From NCBI RefSeq assembly GCF_014698965.1, contig NZ_JACXAE010000092.1, positions 1-64,000 on the forward strand: 64,000 bases of DNA. The letters run 5' to 3'. The DNA is from Iningainema tapete BLCC-T55 (lineage in GTDB: Bacteria; Cyanobacteriota; Cyanobacteriia; Cyanobacteriales; Nostocaceae). Within the stretch, counting starts at the first letter, position 1. Each line of letters begins with the position of its first letter. The notes under the pieces were generated by a model. That model searched no databases. It was given only the letters and a program-made list of their open reading frames with translations, and was not told where the DNA came from. The translations under genes and the position numbers were made by a program. Below, piece after piece: positions 24,552-32,865 of this stretch.

Positions 24552-25061
24552 TTAGCGCACCTGAGAGTGAGCTACTTCAGAGATAATTGGTATTTCTGCG
24601 TAAAGCCCTCTCAAAGCTTGAATTACAGAGTACACAGATGCACTGACAACAACTAGAAAAATCGTACTAGCTAGTGTAGAGCTAAGCAGCATTCCTGAAG
24701 ATCCTGCTAGTGCAAACACTTGCATCTCACGCAAAAGCCCCAATACTGCTTGGCATAAAAATGCGACTATGGAGAGCATTAATGCTTGCATAGCGTTGTA
24801 ACGCAATAAGTGTCCTAATTTATAATTTCTGACTACACCAGCAAACAGACCGATAAATACAGCAAATTGCACTATACTTAATCCGCCGTAGTTATAAAAG
24901 TAAATTCCTGCCAGGGGAACAAAGGGAATAAACAATAATGCTAAAGGGGGAATAAGATTAAACAGAAAACTTCCTAACCCTAGTACTTCTAATATAGGTA
25001 TGATATAAGTTAGACTAGAAAAAATGCGGTCTTTAGTAGTTGAAGAACTCCGCCAAGTCAT
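24552..25061 (-). CDS. Tic20-family (Ycf60-like) membrane protein
   Basis: The 169-residue protein has four predicted membrane helices: around 15-40 (SSLTYIIPILEVLGLGSFLF), 43-70, 90-112 and 132-155. The HLLRYNAMQALMLSI motif is characteristic of the Tic20 family, whose plastid members belong to the inner-envelope protein import machinery. In cyanobacteria the role is not settled. It overlaps nothing and faces the FAH-family gene across a repeat hairpin. The start ATG 25061 gives the usual short hydrophilic N-terminus. Confidence 0.85.
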   Translation of the reverse strand: MTWRSSSTTKDRIFSSLTYIIPILEVLGLGSFLFNLIPPLALLFIPFVPLAGIYFYNYGGLSIVQFAVFIGLFAGVVRNYKLGHLLRYNAMQALMLSIVAFLCQAVLGLLREMQVFALAGSSGMLLSSTLASTIFLVVVSASVYSVIQALRGLYAEIPIISEVAHSQVR

Positions 25062-25121
25062 TATTTGTTCTCCTGCATTAAGTATTGATAGCTATTTAGC
25101 TCAGGATAACTCAATCTTAGC

Positions 25122-25319
25122 TTATTCTATATTAGCTATCCGAAAACCCATCATACACTCGTACTGGTCTGGTTGCTGTTCGCCCAGCTTGCGAATCGCC
25201 CATCCGCAGCGCAGTTTACCTTCACGCCACCGAGGTTTACCACTCCCATCAGCAAGTAAACAAGATTGGCAAACCTGCCCTGTGGTAAGGATTTGGTTTT
25301 CCATCACAATTACTAGCAT
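25122..25319 (-). CDS. Small conserved Cys-containing protein
   Basis: The product has 65 residues, or 60 if the second Met (ATG 25304) is used. The core ILTTGQVCQSCLLADGSGKP, then GKLRCGWAIRKLGE, has a CxxC and a later single Cys, suggesting a small metal-binding or redox fold. It is likely conserved among cyanobacteria, but I cannot name a function. A GGAG lies about 10 bp before the first ATG. It is transcribed in the same direction as the Tic20-like gene, 60 bp upstream of it, and might be co-transcribed. Confidence 0.65.
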   Translation of the reverse strand: MLVIVMENQILTTGQVCQSCLLADGSGKPRWREGKLRCGWAIRKLGEQQPDQYECMMGFRIANIE

Positions 25320-25592
25320 TCCTTACAGGCTCCACAAAACTTATTTGTTTGCTTCGGTGCTTCTCCCAAAGTCAGTGACACAAATCTAATCAGATTGAAT
25401 AAATTGTAACTTATTGTATGTTAGATATGTAACTTTGTAGTCAAATATAATACATAAATTTACACATCATAGGTTTTCCACCGACCATCCTTATAATTGA
25501 GTAAGTTGGGACAAATAAACTTAACTAGTCATTAGTCAAATGAGTAGATACAGTTTTCACCCCAACCGCTAATTTCCTTAAGGATAGATGAA

Positions 25593-26876
25593 GTGACTCT
25601 GACTAACTCAGACTTTCTTACCTCAAACGATCCCGTGGTTGCGGGATTAATCAACAAAGAACTACAGCGTCAACGCGATCACTTAGAGTTGATTGCGAGC
25701 GAAAACTTTACCTCCGCTGCCGTACTAGCTGCTCAAGGTTCGGTGTTAACCAACAAGTATGCTGAAGGATTGCCAGGTAAACGTTACTATGGTGGCTGCG
25801 AGTTCGTAGACAAAATTGAGCAGCTAGCAATTGATCGTGCTAAACAACTGTTTGGTGCTGCTCATGCCAACGTGCAACCTCATTCTGGCGCACAGGCTAA
25901 TTTTGCCGTTTTTCTCACCCTGCTAGAACCAGGAGATAAATTCATGGGAATGGATTTGTCTCATGGCGGACATCTTACCCACGGTTCACCTGTGAATGTG
26001 TCTGGTAAATGGTTCCAAGCTTGTCATTACGGTGTAAGTCAGGAAACGGAAAAACTGGATTTCGATCAAATTCGGGAGCTGGCGCTTAGGGAGCGTCCTA
26101 AGCTCTTGATTTGTGGTTACTCAGCTTATCCTCGTATTATTGACTTTGAAAAGTTCCGCAGCATCGCTGACGAAATTGGTGCATACTTATTAGCAGATAT
26201 AGCTCATATTGCAGGTTTGGTGGCGACAGGTCATCACCCCAACCCCATCCCTTATTGTGATGTAGTGACAACAACAACTCACAAAACTCTCCGTGGTCCT
26301 AGAGGTGGTTTAATTTTAACTCGTGATGCTGAACTTGGGAAGAAGCTGGATAAATCTGTTTTCCCCGGTACTCAAGGTGGACCTTTGGAACATGTAATTG
26401 CTGGTAAAGCTGTGGCTTTTGGCGAAGCTCTCAAACCAGAGTTCAAAACCTATTCTGCTCAAGTAGTTGAAAATGCCCGTGCTTTGGCTACCCAACTACA
26501 AAATCGTGGTTTAAAGTTAGTTTCAAATGGTACAGATAATCATTTGATGCTAGTGGATTTACGTAATATTGGCATGACTGGTAAGGTTGCCGACTCTTTG
26601 GTAAGCGGTGTGAATATTACCGCTAACAAAAACACGGTTCCTTTTGACCCAGAGTCACCATTTGTTACCAGTGGTTTACGATTGGGAACGCCTGCTATGA
26701 CAACTCGCGGGATGGGAGCAGCAGAATTTACTGAGATTGGTAATATTATTGCCGATCGCCTGCTGAATCCAGACTCGGATGCAGTCCAAAATGATTGTCG
26801 GCAAAGAGTTGCAGCGTTGTGCGATCGCTTCCCCTTATACTCACACCTAGCGATCCCCGTACCAGCACTAGCATAA
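25593..26876 (+). CDS. glyA: Serine hydroxymethyltransferase
   Basis: GlyA interconverts serine and glycine with tetrahydrofolate, feeding one-carbon metabolism and photorespiration in cyanobacteria. The 427-residue PLP enzyme shows [50 protein letters not shown] and the PLP-lysine motif [16 protein letters not shown]. The start is GTG at 25593 with AAGGA about 10 bp upstream. The 270-bp spacer upstream shows no obvious riboswitch. A heptamer-rich spacer separates it from cinA. Confidence 0.97.
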   Translation: MTLTNSDFLTSNDPVVAGLINKELQRQRDHLELIASENFTSAAVLAAQGSVLTNKYAEGLPGKRYYGGCEFVDKIEQLAIDRAKQLFGAAHANVQPHSGAQANFAVFLTLLEPGDKFMGMDLSHGGHLTHGSPVNVSGKWFQACHYGVSQETEKLDFDQIRELALRERPKLLICGYSAYPRIIDFEKFRSIADEIGAYLLADIAHIAGLVATGHHPNPIPYCDVVTTTTHKTLRGPRGGLILTRDAELGKKLDKSVFPGTQGGPLEHVIAGKAVAFGEALKPEFKTYSAQVVENARALATQLQNRGLKLVSNGTDNHLMLVDLRNIGMTGKVADSLVSGVNITANKNTVPFDPESPFVTSGLRLGTPAMTTRGMGAAEFTEIGNIIADRLLNPDSDAVQNDCRQRVAALCDRFPLYSHLAIPVPALA

Positions 26877-26879
26877 GAA

Positions 26880-26989
26880 AGTGCTAATTGTTAATTGCTA
26901 ATTGTTAATTGCTGATGGTTAATTGCTAATTGCGTTCTGACGATTAGCGATTAGCCATTCTCTATTCCCCATTCCCCATTCCCCATTCA
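26880..26989. repeat. STRR heptamer arrays before cinA
   Basis: Two arrays lie in tandem: TAATTGCTAATTGTTAATTG-type units (26882-26932), then ATTCCCC repeated three times directly before the cinA ATG (26963-26988). The second array occupies the place where a ribosome binding site would be, so cinA has no purine-rich Shine-Dalgarno. Confidence 0.75.
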
Positions 26990-28243
26990 ATGACTGCAGA
27001 AATTATTTGTGTTGGTACAGAATTGCTGTTGGGAGATATTCTCAACAGCAATGCTCAATATTTGGCGCAGCAGTTAGCGCAATTGGGTATTCCCCATTAC
27101 TATCAAACAGTGGTGGGGGATAACGTAGAAAGACTAAAGCAGGTTATAGAAATTGCTATTTCTAGAGCGCAAATTCTCATCTTTACTGGTGGTCTTGGTC
27201 CTACACCAGATGACCTTACTTGTGAAACTATAGCCGATTTTTTTGACGTTCCTTTGGTAGAACATCCAGATATTATAAAGGATATCACTCAAAAATACGC
27301 CTTGCGGGGACGGGTAATGTCACCAAGTAACCGTAAGCAAGCTTTGATACCTAAGGGAGCAGGAATTTTACCAAACCCCACAGGTACAGCACCGGGTATT
27401 ATTTGGCAACCTCGTCCGGGATTGACAATTTTCACCTTTCCTGGTGTGCCAAGTGAAATGCACCGGATGTGGGAAGAAACTGCTGTACCCTATCTCAAAG
27501 GTAAGGGTTGGGGTAAGGAAATTATTCACAGTCGAATGTTGAAGTTTTGGGGGATCGCTGAATCGGCTTTGGCAGAAAAAGTCGCCACTTATCTCAACAT
27601 GCCCAACCCAACGGTAGCACCATACGCTGGTAAAGGGGAAGTTAAGTTACGAGTTTCTGCTAAAGCTGCATCTGTTGCAGAAGCGCAGGAGTTGATTGCG
27701 CCTGTGGAGAAACAACTTAAAGAAATTGCCGGATTGGATTATTACGGTGCTGATGATGACACTCTAGCTTCAGTAGTTGGTGAGTTGTTGCGTGCGTCGG
27801 GAGCAACGCTTTCGGTGGCAGAATCTTGTACTGGGGGTGGACTGGGACAGATGTTGACAGAGAATTTAGGTAGTTCTGATTACTTTTGGGGTGGGGTAAT
27901 CTCGTATGATAATTCAGTGAAAGTTGGGCTGTTGGGAGTAAATCCTGATGATTTGGCAAAGTTTGGGGCAGTAAGTTCGATTGTGGCAGAACAAATGGCA
28001 GTTGGGGTGCGATCGCGTCTTTCTACTACATGGGCATTGAGTATCACAGGTATCGCAGGACCTAGTGGTGGTACTGAGACTAAGCCAGTAGGTTTAGTTT
28101 ACATCGGTTTAGCAGGACCAAACGGGGAAGTAGAAAGTTTTGAGTATCGCTTTGGTGCAATGCGAGGGCGTTCTTTAATTCGTCACGTTAGCGCCTGTAC
28201 CGCCTTAGATAATCTACGCCGCAAGTTACGTAGGGTGCGTTAA
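26990..28243 (+). CDS. cinA: CinA, nicotinamide-nucleotide amidohydrolase / ADP-ribose pyrophosphatase family
   Basis: The product has 417 residues in two domains. The N-terminal molybdopterin-binding-like domain includes IICVGTELLLGDILNSNAQY and FTGGLGPTPDDLT. The C-terminal CinA/PncC amidase domain includes SVAESCTGGGLGQMLTE, the YDNSVK stretch and SITGIAGPSGGTETKPVG. It recycles the NMN released by DNA ligase. The ATG 26990 lies immediately after an ATTCCCC array with no visible ribosome binding site, so initiation may be leaderless-like or weak. The last codons (RRVR, stop) lie within a GGGTGCGTTA dispersed repeat, which therefore supplies the stop codon. Confidence 0.93.
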   Translation: MTAEIICVGTELLLGDILNSNAQYLAQQLAQLGIPHYYQTVVGDNVERLKQVIEIAISRAQILIFTGGLGPTPDDLTCETIADFFDVPLVEHPDIIKDITQKYALRGRVMSPSNRKQALIPKGAGILPNPTGTAPGIIWQPRPGLTIFTFPGVPSEMHRMWEETAVPYLKGKGWGKEIIHSRMLKFWGIAESALAEKVATYLNMPNPTVAPYAGKGEVKLRVSAKAASVAEAQELIAPVEKQLKEIAGLDYYGADDDTLASVVGELLRASGATLSVAESCTGGGLGQMLTENLGSSDYFWGGVISYDNSVKVGLLGVNPDDLAKFGAVSSIVAEQMAVGVRSRLSTTWALSITGIAGPSGGTETKPVGLVYIGLAGPNGEVESFEYRFGAMRGRSLIRHVSACTALDNLRRKLRRVR

Positions 28244-28272
28244 GTAGGGTGCGTTCACGCAGTGTAACGCAC
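28224..28272. repeat. Dispersed GTAGGGTGCGTTA repeats at the cinA end
   Basis: GTAGGGTGCGTTA occurs at about 28231-28243, a second partial copy GTAGGGTGCGTTC follows at 28245-28257, and TAACGCACC at 28263-28271. The first copy contains the cinA stop TAA. It matches the palindrome after ptuB. Confidence 0.7.
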
Positions 28273-28323
28273 CGCATTTTACCCAGCTAAAATGATTTTT
28301 AAAACCAACTCACCCGTTTGCTT

Positions 28324-28713
28324 ATGAATTCCCTCACCTCAACTCCCAACCAAACCGAGAATACAGTCACGATTGTTGTCACTGACGTGATTGGAGACAC
28401 GCTATGTATAGCTTGTGAAGATGGACAGAAAGTATACGAACAGGTAGCAGTAGCTTTAAGGAAAGGTAAGAGTGTGGTTCTTTCGTTTAAAAATGGTGAA
28501 GATCTTACTCCAGCTTTCCTTAACCTTGCCATTGGTCAGTTATACCATTGGTTTCCTGAGGAGCAAATTGAAGCTTCTCTCAGAGTAATTGATATTCAAC
28601 CTGATGATGCTGATATGATGGAAGATGTCATTAGAGATACAAAAAAGTATTTAGAAGACCCGCAACGGTTCACCTACGCCACCTTGGAAGTGTTGGGCGC
28701 AGACTATTTATAA
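28324..28713 (+). CDS. STAS-like DUF4325 protein
   Basis: The product has 129 residues from ATG 28324; a TTG two codons earlier is possible. It has the STAS-like DUF4325 pattern: a strand-rich N-terminus with IVVTDVIGDTLCIACEDGQK, then KGKSVVLSFKNGEDLTPAFL and NLAIGQLYHWFPEEQIEASL. A C-terminal helical tail is beyond the usual domain. A remnant of a PIN-domain gene begins within 10 bp downstream on the same strand, so the two were probably an operon and this protein may have been the PIN protein's partner. Its present role is unknown. Confidence 0.7.
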   Translation: MNSLTSTPNQTENTVTIVVTDVIGDTLCIACEDGQKVYEQVAVALRKGKSVVLSFKNGEDLTPAFLNLAIGQLYHWFPEEQIEASLRVIDIQPDDADMMEDVIRDTKKYLEDPQRFTYATLEVLGADYL

Positions 28714-28718
28714 GTAAG

Positions 28719-28881
28719 AAAGTTTACCGCATCAACAAATATAGATTTAGCTCAACTGATACTCTGTTGTTTGATGCTAATATCTGGTTGTTCATTTAAT
28801 CTGAAGCTCGTGACGCATGATGGTGATTTTAGCGGTTCCAATTTGACCATTCTCACAGCTAATTCCAAATTATTGACATGA
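28719..28881 (+). pseudogene. PIN-domain gene with internal deletion
   Basis: Two pieces of a PIN-domain ribonuclease remain. The N-terminal piece reads KKVYRINKYRFSSTD then TLLFDANIWLFI, the first catalytic Asp motif, and then hits TAA. The C-terminal piece, in another frame, reads LKLVTHDGDFSGSNLTILTA then NSKLLT and stop at 28879-28881, the last acidic motif of the fold. The middle, roughly 80-100 residues, is missing, and no start codon is visible. It directly follows the DUF4325 gene. The toxin is clearly inactive. Confidence 0.65.
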
Positions 28882-28947
28882 GATTTTGTGGCGATCGCAC
28901 TGTGCATCCTCATGGCTATACTGAGTTTCTGCAGTCAAGGCTTGCAC

Positions 28948-29199
28948 CTACAAGCTGGCAATATTAACTGGTTGAGAAGCAGGATCAAAAAGTGCGAATT
29001 GGTCAGGACTAAGGATAACATTTACGTATTCAAAGCCTCCAACTAACTTTTGATTAGGAATGGCAAGATCCACTGCATAACCTTCGGGATTTTCGTAGCA
29101 TTCTACAACTGTTCCCAATGTATTTTTAGAAATAATCTGGTCGCTAAAATCAGCTTGTACTTCTACCAATGTTTTGATTTGGTCGTATTTAGCTTTCAT
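28948..29199 (-). CDS. DUF4926 protein
   Basis: The product has 83 residues and a small beta-rich fold: YDQIKTLVEVQADFSDQI, NTLGTVVECYENPEGYAVDL and VNVILSPDQFALF match DUF4926 as I know it. Its ATG overlaps the 3' end of a DUF6883-like remnant by 11 bp. DUF4926 genes often follow DUF6883 genes in mobile, toxin-antitoxin-like pairs, so this is the surviving half of such a pair. The function is unknown; an immunity or antitoxin role is inference. Confidence 0.7.
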   Translation of the reverse strand: MKAKYDQIKTLVEVQADFSDQIISKNTLGTVVECYENPEGYAVDLAIPNQKLVGGFEYVNVILSPDQFALFDPASQPVNIASL

Positions 29200-29296
29200 G
29201 GTTATCTTCCTCTGATTTATCTACTTCCAGCCAGTTTGTAATCAGCCGGGGAATTTCTTTGCCATTATCAATCTGCCAGTTGGTGAAGAGGGTTCC
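29189..29296 (-). pseudogene. 3' remnant of a DUF6883-like gene
   Basis: Frame 29296-29189 reads LFTNWQIDNGKEIPRL then ITNWLEVDK and ends TAA, overlapping the DUF4926 start. The W-x-I-x-x-G-x-x-I-P-R-L-I-T core is typical of the C-terminus of DUF6883. Only about 35 codons remain; an in-frame TAG lies immediately upstream at 29297-29299. The rest has been replaced by the neighbouring secreted-protein gene, whose stop codon begins 5 bp away, which marks a recombination junction. Confidence 0.6.
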
Positions 29297-29300
29297 CTAC

Positions 29301-31211
29301 TTACGGCGGATACAGAACACCATCAACACTTACAGCTATCGTGCCATCTGAGCGACGATTGACTACATCAGTCCTGCTTCTCATTAGGTATTGTCCTACC
29401 TCTTGGGCAGAGAAATCAATCGATGAAGATAAACCTGAAATTAGTTCTTGATTGCGTTTTGTGTAAACTCTCAATCGCTCATATTGTCTACGAACATCAT
29501 CTTTGTAAGTAAACTCAAGAGCATTAAACAAAAGCGCATTAACGGCATCTGCTTTATCGGCAAATTTAGTAACGGCTTGTTTCCCAGGAGCTATAAACGA
29601 CAAAGTGGATGTCACCAACTCAACCGTAGAAGCAACTTGGGCTGTAAGTAAATAGGTTTTATCGAAGTTATCTAGCACTTCAGCTACTTGAGGCTGCTGT
29701 AGGAAATCATGTCTTTCTATTAGTTTTTGAGCCGCAGAACGAATTTTTATTGCATCAGCCGACCTCGAGAGTGTTGAATCCTGTAAATCCATTAATTTTA
29801 TAGTCTCACTCGCTACCTCAAGAGTAATATTGTTAATTTCTTCATATTTTCCCTCACTAACTGCATCTTTTACTTCACCCAATTTTTCCTTAACGGTGAC
29901 AATGTATTCGAGGCTACGACCTCTCTTTTTGAATAATTCAGGATTGGTTAATTCAGGTAGATTAAGAATTTGAACAAATTCTCCTAAATCTGTAAAAGCC
30001 GAAGCTAGTTTTCCACCTGTCTTAAATGTTGATTCTATAAAACCTAGTGTCGATACGCGACTCTCTTCTAGCGCATAAGGTAAAGCTCTAGCTATACTTT
30101 CAAGTGATAGAGAAGGTTTTTTTGTCTGTTCTTCTACACGCCGCCAATAGTCCTGAAAGTTAGAAACGATTCTTTGAGATATATCTCTACCACCATAGCG
30201 ATTATCATTTTTCAGCTTACTGTTGTACTGGTCTAATTCTTGGATAATACTTGAACCGCTATTTAAAACCTTCTCTTGTGCTTTTAACTTTAACTTTTCT
30301 TGAAGATAATCAGTATAACTGACAGGTTTTCTTTCGCAACCCAAAAATCCACATTTTGATGTTCCAACAGACGTGAATGGCTTTGTCAGAAAATCACTAT
30401 TGGGAATGTTAGGTTTGTCGTACTCCTTTTTAGCTGCAAGCTTTAACTTTTCATAAGCAGAAATCACTTTTCTGTTTCCGCGCAAAACCTGTGTCAGTCC
30501 TAATGATTTAACGTCTCTGAAAGTTTGTCTTACAAGTCGTGTTGGTGCTGTCGCAGTCTGTTGCCCAGTAGAAGGCGATCGCCTTGTAGTATTCTGTTGC
30601 CCAGTAGAAGGCGATCGCCTTGTTGCATTCTCAGAATTTTGTGGCAAAGAAGCAGTACAGCCAGCAGCTTTAAATTGTTGGATAATCCTAGATGTTTTAG
30701 GGTTTCTGAGGAGAGAGGAATTTGTCGGTGTCCTAACAATTCTTGGGGAACCAAAAACAAAAGTCCAGCCCGGAAATGCTACTCCTATGTAGTCTCCTCG
30801 CTTAACAATCACTGCAAGAGTTGAACTCGTGCGGATTTGACCCTTGGATATAGAGCCAAACTCAAAGCTAGCGCTATTAGTTTCACCCAAGTCAAGGGTA
30901 ATAATACACACACGACCTTTGACACTTGAAGGAAATATACTCATTACTTGACTCTTTTCTGACCATTCACCCATAAAAGGTGCTACGGCTGGTTCAACCT
31001 GCGACCAAGCTTTCACAAAAGACTCTCGACTTGCCGTCTCAGATGGAGTTCGACCGTCTCCTATAATTGGAATCAGTTTCTGGAATTGTCTCATTTGTTG
31101 CTGTACTTCTGCGTCTGTTGGGTATCGCTGAGACTGTGCAAAAACTGGTAATAACCAAGCACCTAAAACTGCCAAGCTCACCCCAAAACCAAGTAACGTT
31201 GTGCCTTTCAT
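29301..31211 (-). CDS. Large secreted protein of unknown function
   Basis: The product has 636 residues. A clear Sec signal peptide (LLGFGVSLAVLGAWLLPVFA, cleavage after AFA-like at about 25) is followed by a beta-rich N-terminal domain (about 30-185) with GDYIGVAFPGWTFVFGSPR. Next comes a short linker with two tandem copies of TRRSPSTGQQ (about 203-225), then a long helical region (about 230-620). The two linker copies correspond to a DNA direct repeat that includes a GCGATCGC site each. A lone CGFLGCERK motif (about 290) could form a disulfide. I do not recognise the family. The 3' end abuts a truncated DUF6883 gene, so this gene lies at a rearrangement edge. Confidence 0.75.
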   Translation of the reverse strand: MKGTTLLGFGVSLAVLGAWLLPVFAQSQRYPTDAEVQQQMRQFQKLIPIIGDGRTPSETASRESFVKAWSQVEPAVAPFMGEWSEKSQVMSIFPSSVKGRVCIITLDLGETNSASFEFGSISKGQIRTSSTLAVIVKRGDYIGVAFPGWTFVFGSPRIVRTPTNSSLLRNPKTSRIIQQFKAAGCTASLPQNSENATRRSPSTGQQNTTRRSPSTGQQTATAPTRLVRQTFRDVKSLGLTQVLRGNRKVISAYEKLKLAAKKEYDKPNIPNSDFLTKPFTSVGTSKCGFLGCERKPVSYTDYLQEKLKLKAQEKVLNSGSSIIQELDQYNSKLKNDNRYGGRDISQRIVSNFQDYWRRVEEQTKKPSLSLESIARALPYALEESRVSTLGFIESTFKTGGKLASAFTDLGEFVQILNLPELTNPELFKKRGRSLEYIVTVKEKLGEVKDAVSEGKYEEINNITLEVASETIKLMDLQDSTLSRSADAIKIRSAAQKLIERHDFLQQPQVAEVLDNFDKTYLLTAQVASTVELVTSTLSFIAPGKQAVTKFADKADAVNALLFNALEFTYKDDVRRQYERLRVYTKRNQELISGLSSSIDFSAQEVGQYLMRSRTDVVNRRSDGTIAVSVDGVLYPP

Positions 31212-31378
31212 CTAACCTCTACTCATCTTCATCTACGTAATATCCTCATTAAACATGTACTATAAATTTTACGGATATTCCGGAGAGTTGAGCATGGTAA
31301 TCAAGAATAAAGGTAAGGAAAAGCAATAACCCCCCTCTTACACAGTTAAGACTTCATCGCTCTTCCTCATCAACTTCA
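31212..31378. other. Upstream spacer of the secreted-protein gene
   Basis: No gene is seen. It contains CATCTTCATC-like repeats and a C-run. It must hold the promoter of the minus-strand secreted protein gene. Confidence 0.4.
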
Positions 31379-31555
31379 TCAGCTATCAGGATTGCCATAC
31401 TTAGCAAGAGTAAATACTTCTGCTGAAAAAAAAGTTGCTTTAAACAAGCTTAAGAAGTTAGCAATCAACGCGCTTTGCTGCAAAAACCAATCGTATAGTG
31501 CGGGATTGTTATAGGTTTGTGTCCAAAAGCAAGTAATTGTCGCTGTTGGTGTCAG
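31379..31555 (-). pseudogene. C-terminal remnant, esterase-like
   Basis: A minus-strand frame of 58 codons without a start ends at TGA 31381-31379. The stretch CFWTQTYNNPALYDWFLQQ resembles the C-terminus of alpha/beta-hydrolase esterases and phospholipases, where WxxxYxNPxLYxWxL is common just after the catalytic His. An in-frame TAA lies immediately upstream. If this reading is right, it is the tail of a deleted gene. The evidence is one motif. Confidence 0.35.
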
Positions 31556-31587
31556 TTACTGGACGTTGTGGCGATCGCATAGTTTAA

Positions 31588-32322
31588 TTATCGTCTCCTA
31601 ACAGCAATTGTGTAACTAGGTCGCTGTGATGCTTCTCTTTGAGTCTTTACTAGTCGCAAATCAGAGTCTATATATATATGCTCAAAAACGGGAGTTGCTA
31701 AGTATGTTTTTTCAAATTTCCTGACGGTATTCCTGTCAAGATTTTCTAATTTGAGTTCTGTAGGCAATCCTGTTTGCACGGCTGGTTTGACTTTCGTATT
31801 AACGACATTCTTAAACCAATTATCTGCCTCGTCAATACTCAACGGAATGTCTCTGTTCCTAAAAGCCTGGAATATACCCACATTTTGGATATACCACTGA
31901 TGATTGCGGACTTCATATTTTTGCATTACCATCAAGTCGTAAGCAGGTAGTCTAGATGAAACCTTGTTCAAGAAAGAAGACTGTTGCCCTGGAGCATAAC
32001 GGGCAATGTTGGCATAGTAACCATCATCATGAAAGATTTGGTAAGACTGTTCGTGTATTCGTCCAGGCAAATTTTCATGAAAAGGTATAGTAGACCATAC
32101 TGGTGTCCAAACACCCAGTACAATCGGTAGTTGCTTCTCAACAATTTTTCAATGGTTACGCCGATTTAATTCTTCAAAATACGGTTGCAATTCATCTTTA
32201 TAAAAACTTATTTTCGCTTTCAAAGGTTCTGTGTCTCGACCTTTAACCAGTTCCACAAGTTCTTCCTTAATTTCTTGCGTACTTCGTTCGTTTGATAAGT
32301 TTTTACTTAGTATACTGACCAT
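31588..32322 (-). pseudogene. Hypothetical gene interrupted by one in-frame TGA
   Basis: From ATG 32322 the frame runs 57 codons (MVSILSKNLSNERSTQ, EELVELVKGRDTEPL, YKDELQPYFEELNRR), meets TGA at 32151-32149, and continues in the same frame with KIVEKQLPIVLGVWTPVWST to the stop at 31588. The two halves make a single 243-residue protein. The 5' half starts with a good helix and the 3' half has a beta-rich LGVWTPVWSTIPF...YYANIARY pattern that vaguely recalls lipid-binding PAP/fibrillin-type barrels; I cannot confirm a family. An internal ATG at 32070 could still make a 160-residue product. A single-nucleotide change in the genome or a sequencing error could each explain the stop. Confidence 0.7.
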
Positions 32323-32865
32323 TACTATTTACACTCAAATACTTTTATCTTGGTGATTAATCTTACTTAAAGGCTGAGATGGGTTACCTTCTTCTCACCT
32401 TTACTAAAATTAATCTAGCTAATCAAAAAAATGATTAGCTCTTTCTCAGGAGAGAGTTTATAAATGTTCAAAATTTTTCTATTTTAAGTAAAAAATTGAT
32501 TTATATCTACTTGTTCAACCTCTTCCGTAAGAAGTAATTAAATATGAATTACCCATATATATCAATCCTGTTTGATTTACAAACACGCTCTTAGGCTCAG
32601 ATCCCCGACAACTTTTACGAAGTCGGGGATCTTGTTGTTTACGAATGATTTAGGATTGCTATGGAAGGTGATGCGATCGCCTACATAGGTTCGCTTTGAC
32701 ACTGTTGAGTGTAGACTAAGCTAATGAGCATTTAAATTACATATTTAAAGGGCTAAAGCCCTTACTACAAACAAATTACTTATGAAAAATAAATGAATAT
32801 TAGCTTATTTGTGAGTAAGCAATATCGCATCAACAAAGGAAAAAATTAGCGGTAGCAAAGAACAA
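32323..32865. other. Repeat-bearing spacer
   Basis: No gene is seen in about 540 bp. It holds a hairpin at 32599-32632 (AGATCCCCGAC and GTCGGGGATCT, 11-bp stem) and a smaller palindrome AAGGGCTAAAGCCCTT near 32748-32763. One HIP1 site is near 32674. The hairpins look like dispersed repeats. Confidence 0.5.
32599..32632. repeat. GATCCCCGAC palindrome
   Basis: An 11-bp perfect stem (AGATCCCCGAC / GTCGGGGATCT) with a 12-nt loop, followed by TGTTGTTT. A half copy, GTCCCCGATC, occurs near 36521. It may also act as terminator for transcripts arriving from the right. Confidence 0.65.

Noticed and set aside
25390-25592. Glycine riboswitch upstream of glyA
   Set aside because: No tandem aptamer-like structure could be recognised in the AT-rich leader.
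26880-26989. CRISPR array
   Set aside because: The repeats are 7-bp units without spacers; no cas gene is present.
28900-29300. DUF4926 plus-strand 63-codon frame at 29050
   Set aside because: Antisense shadow of the DUF4926 gene.
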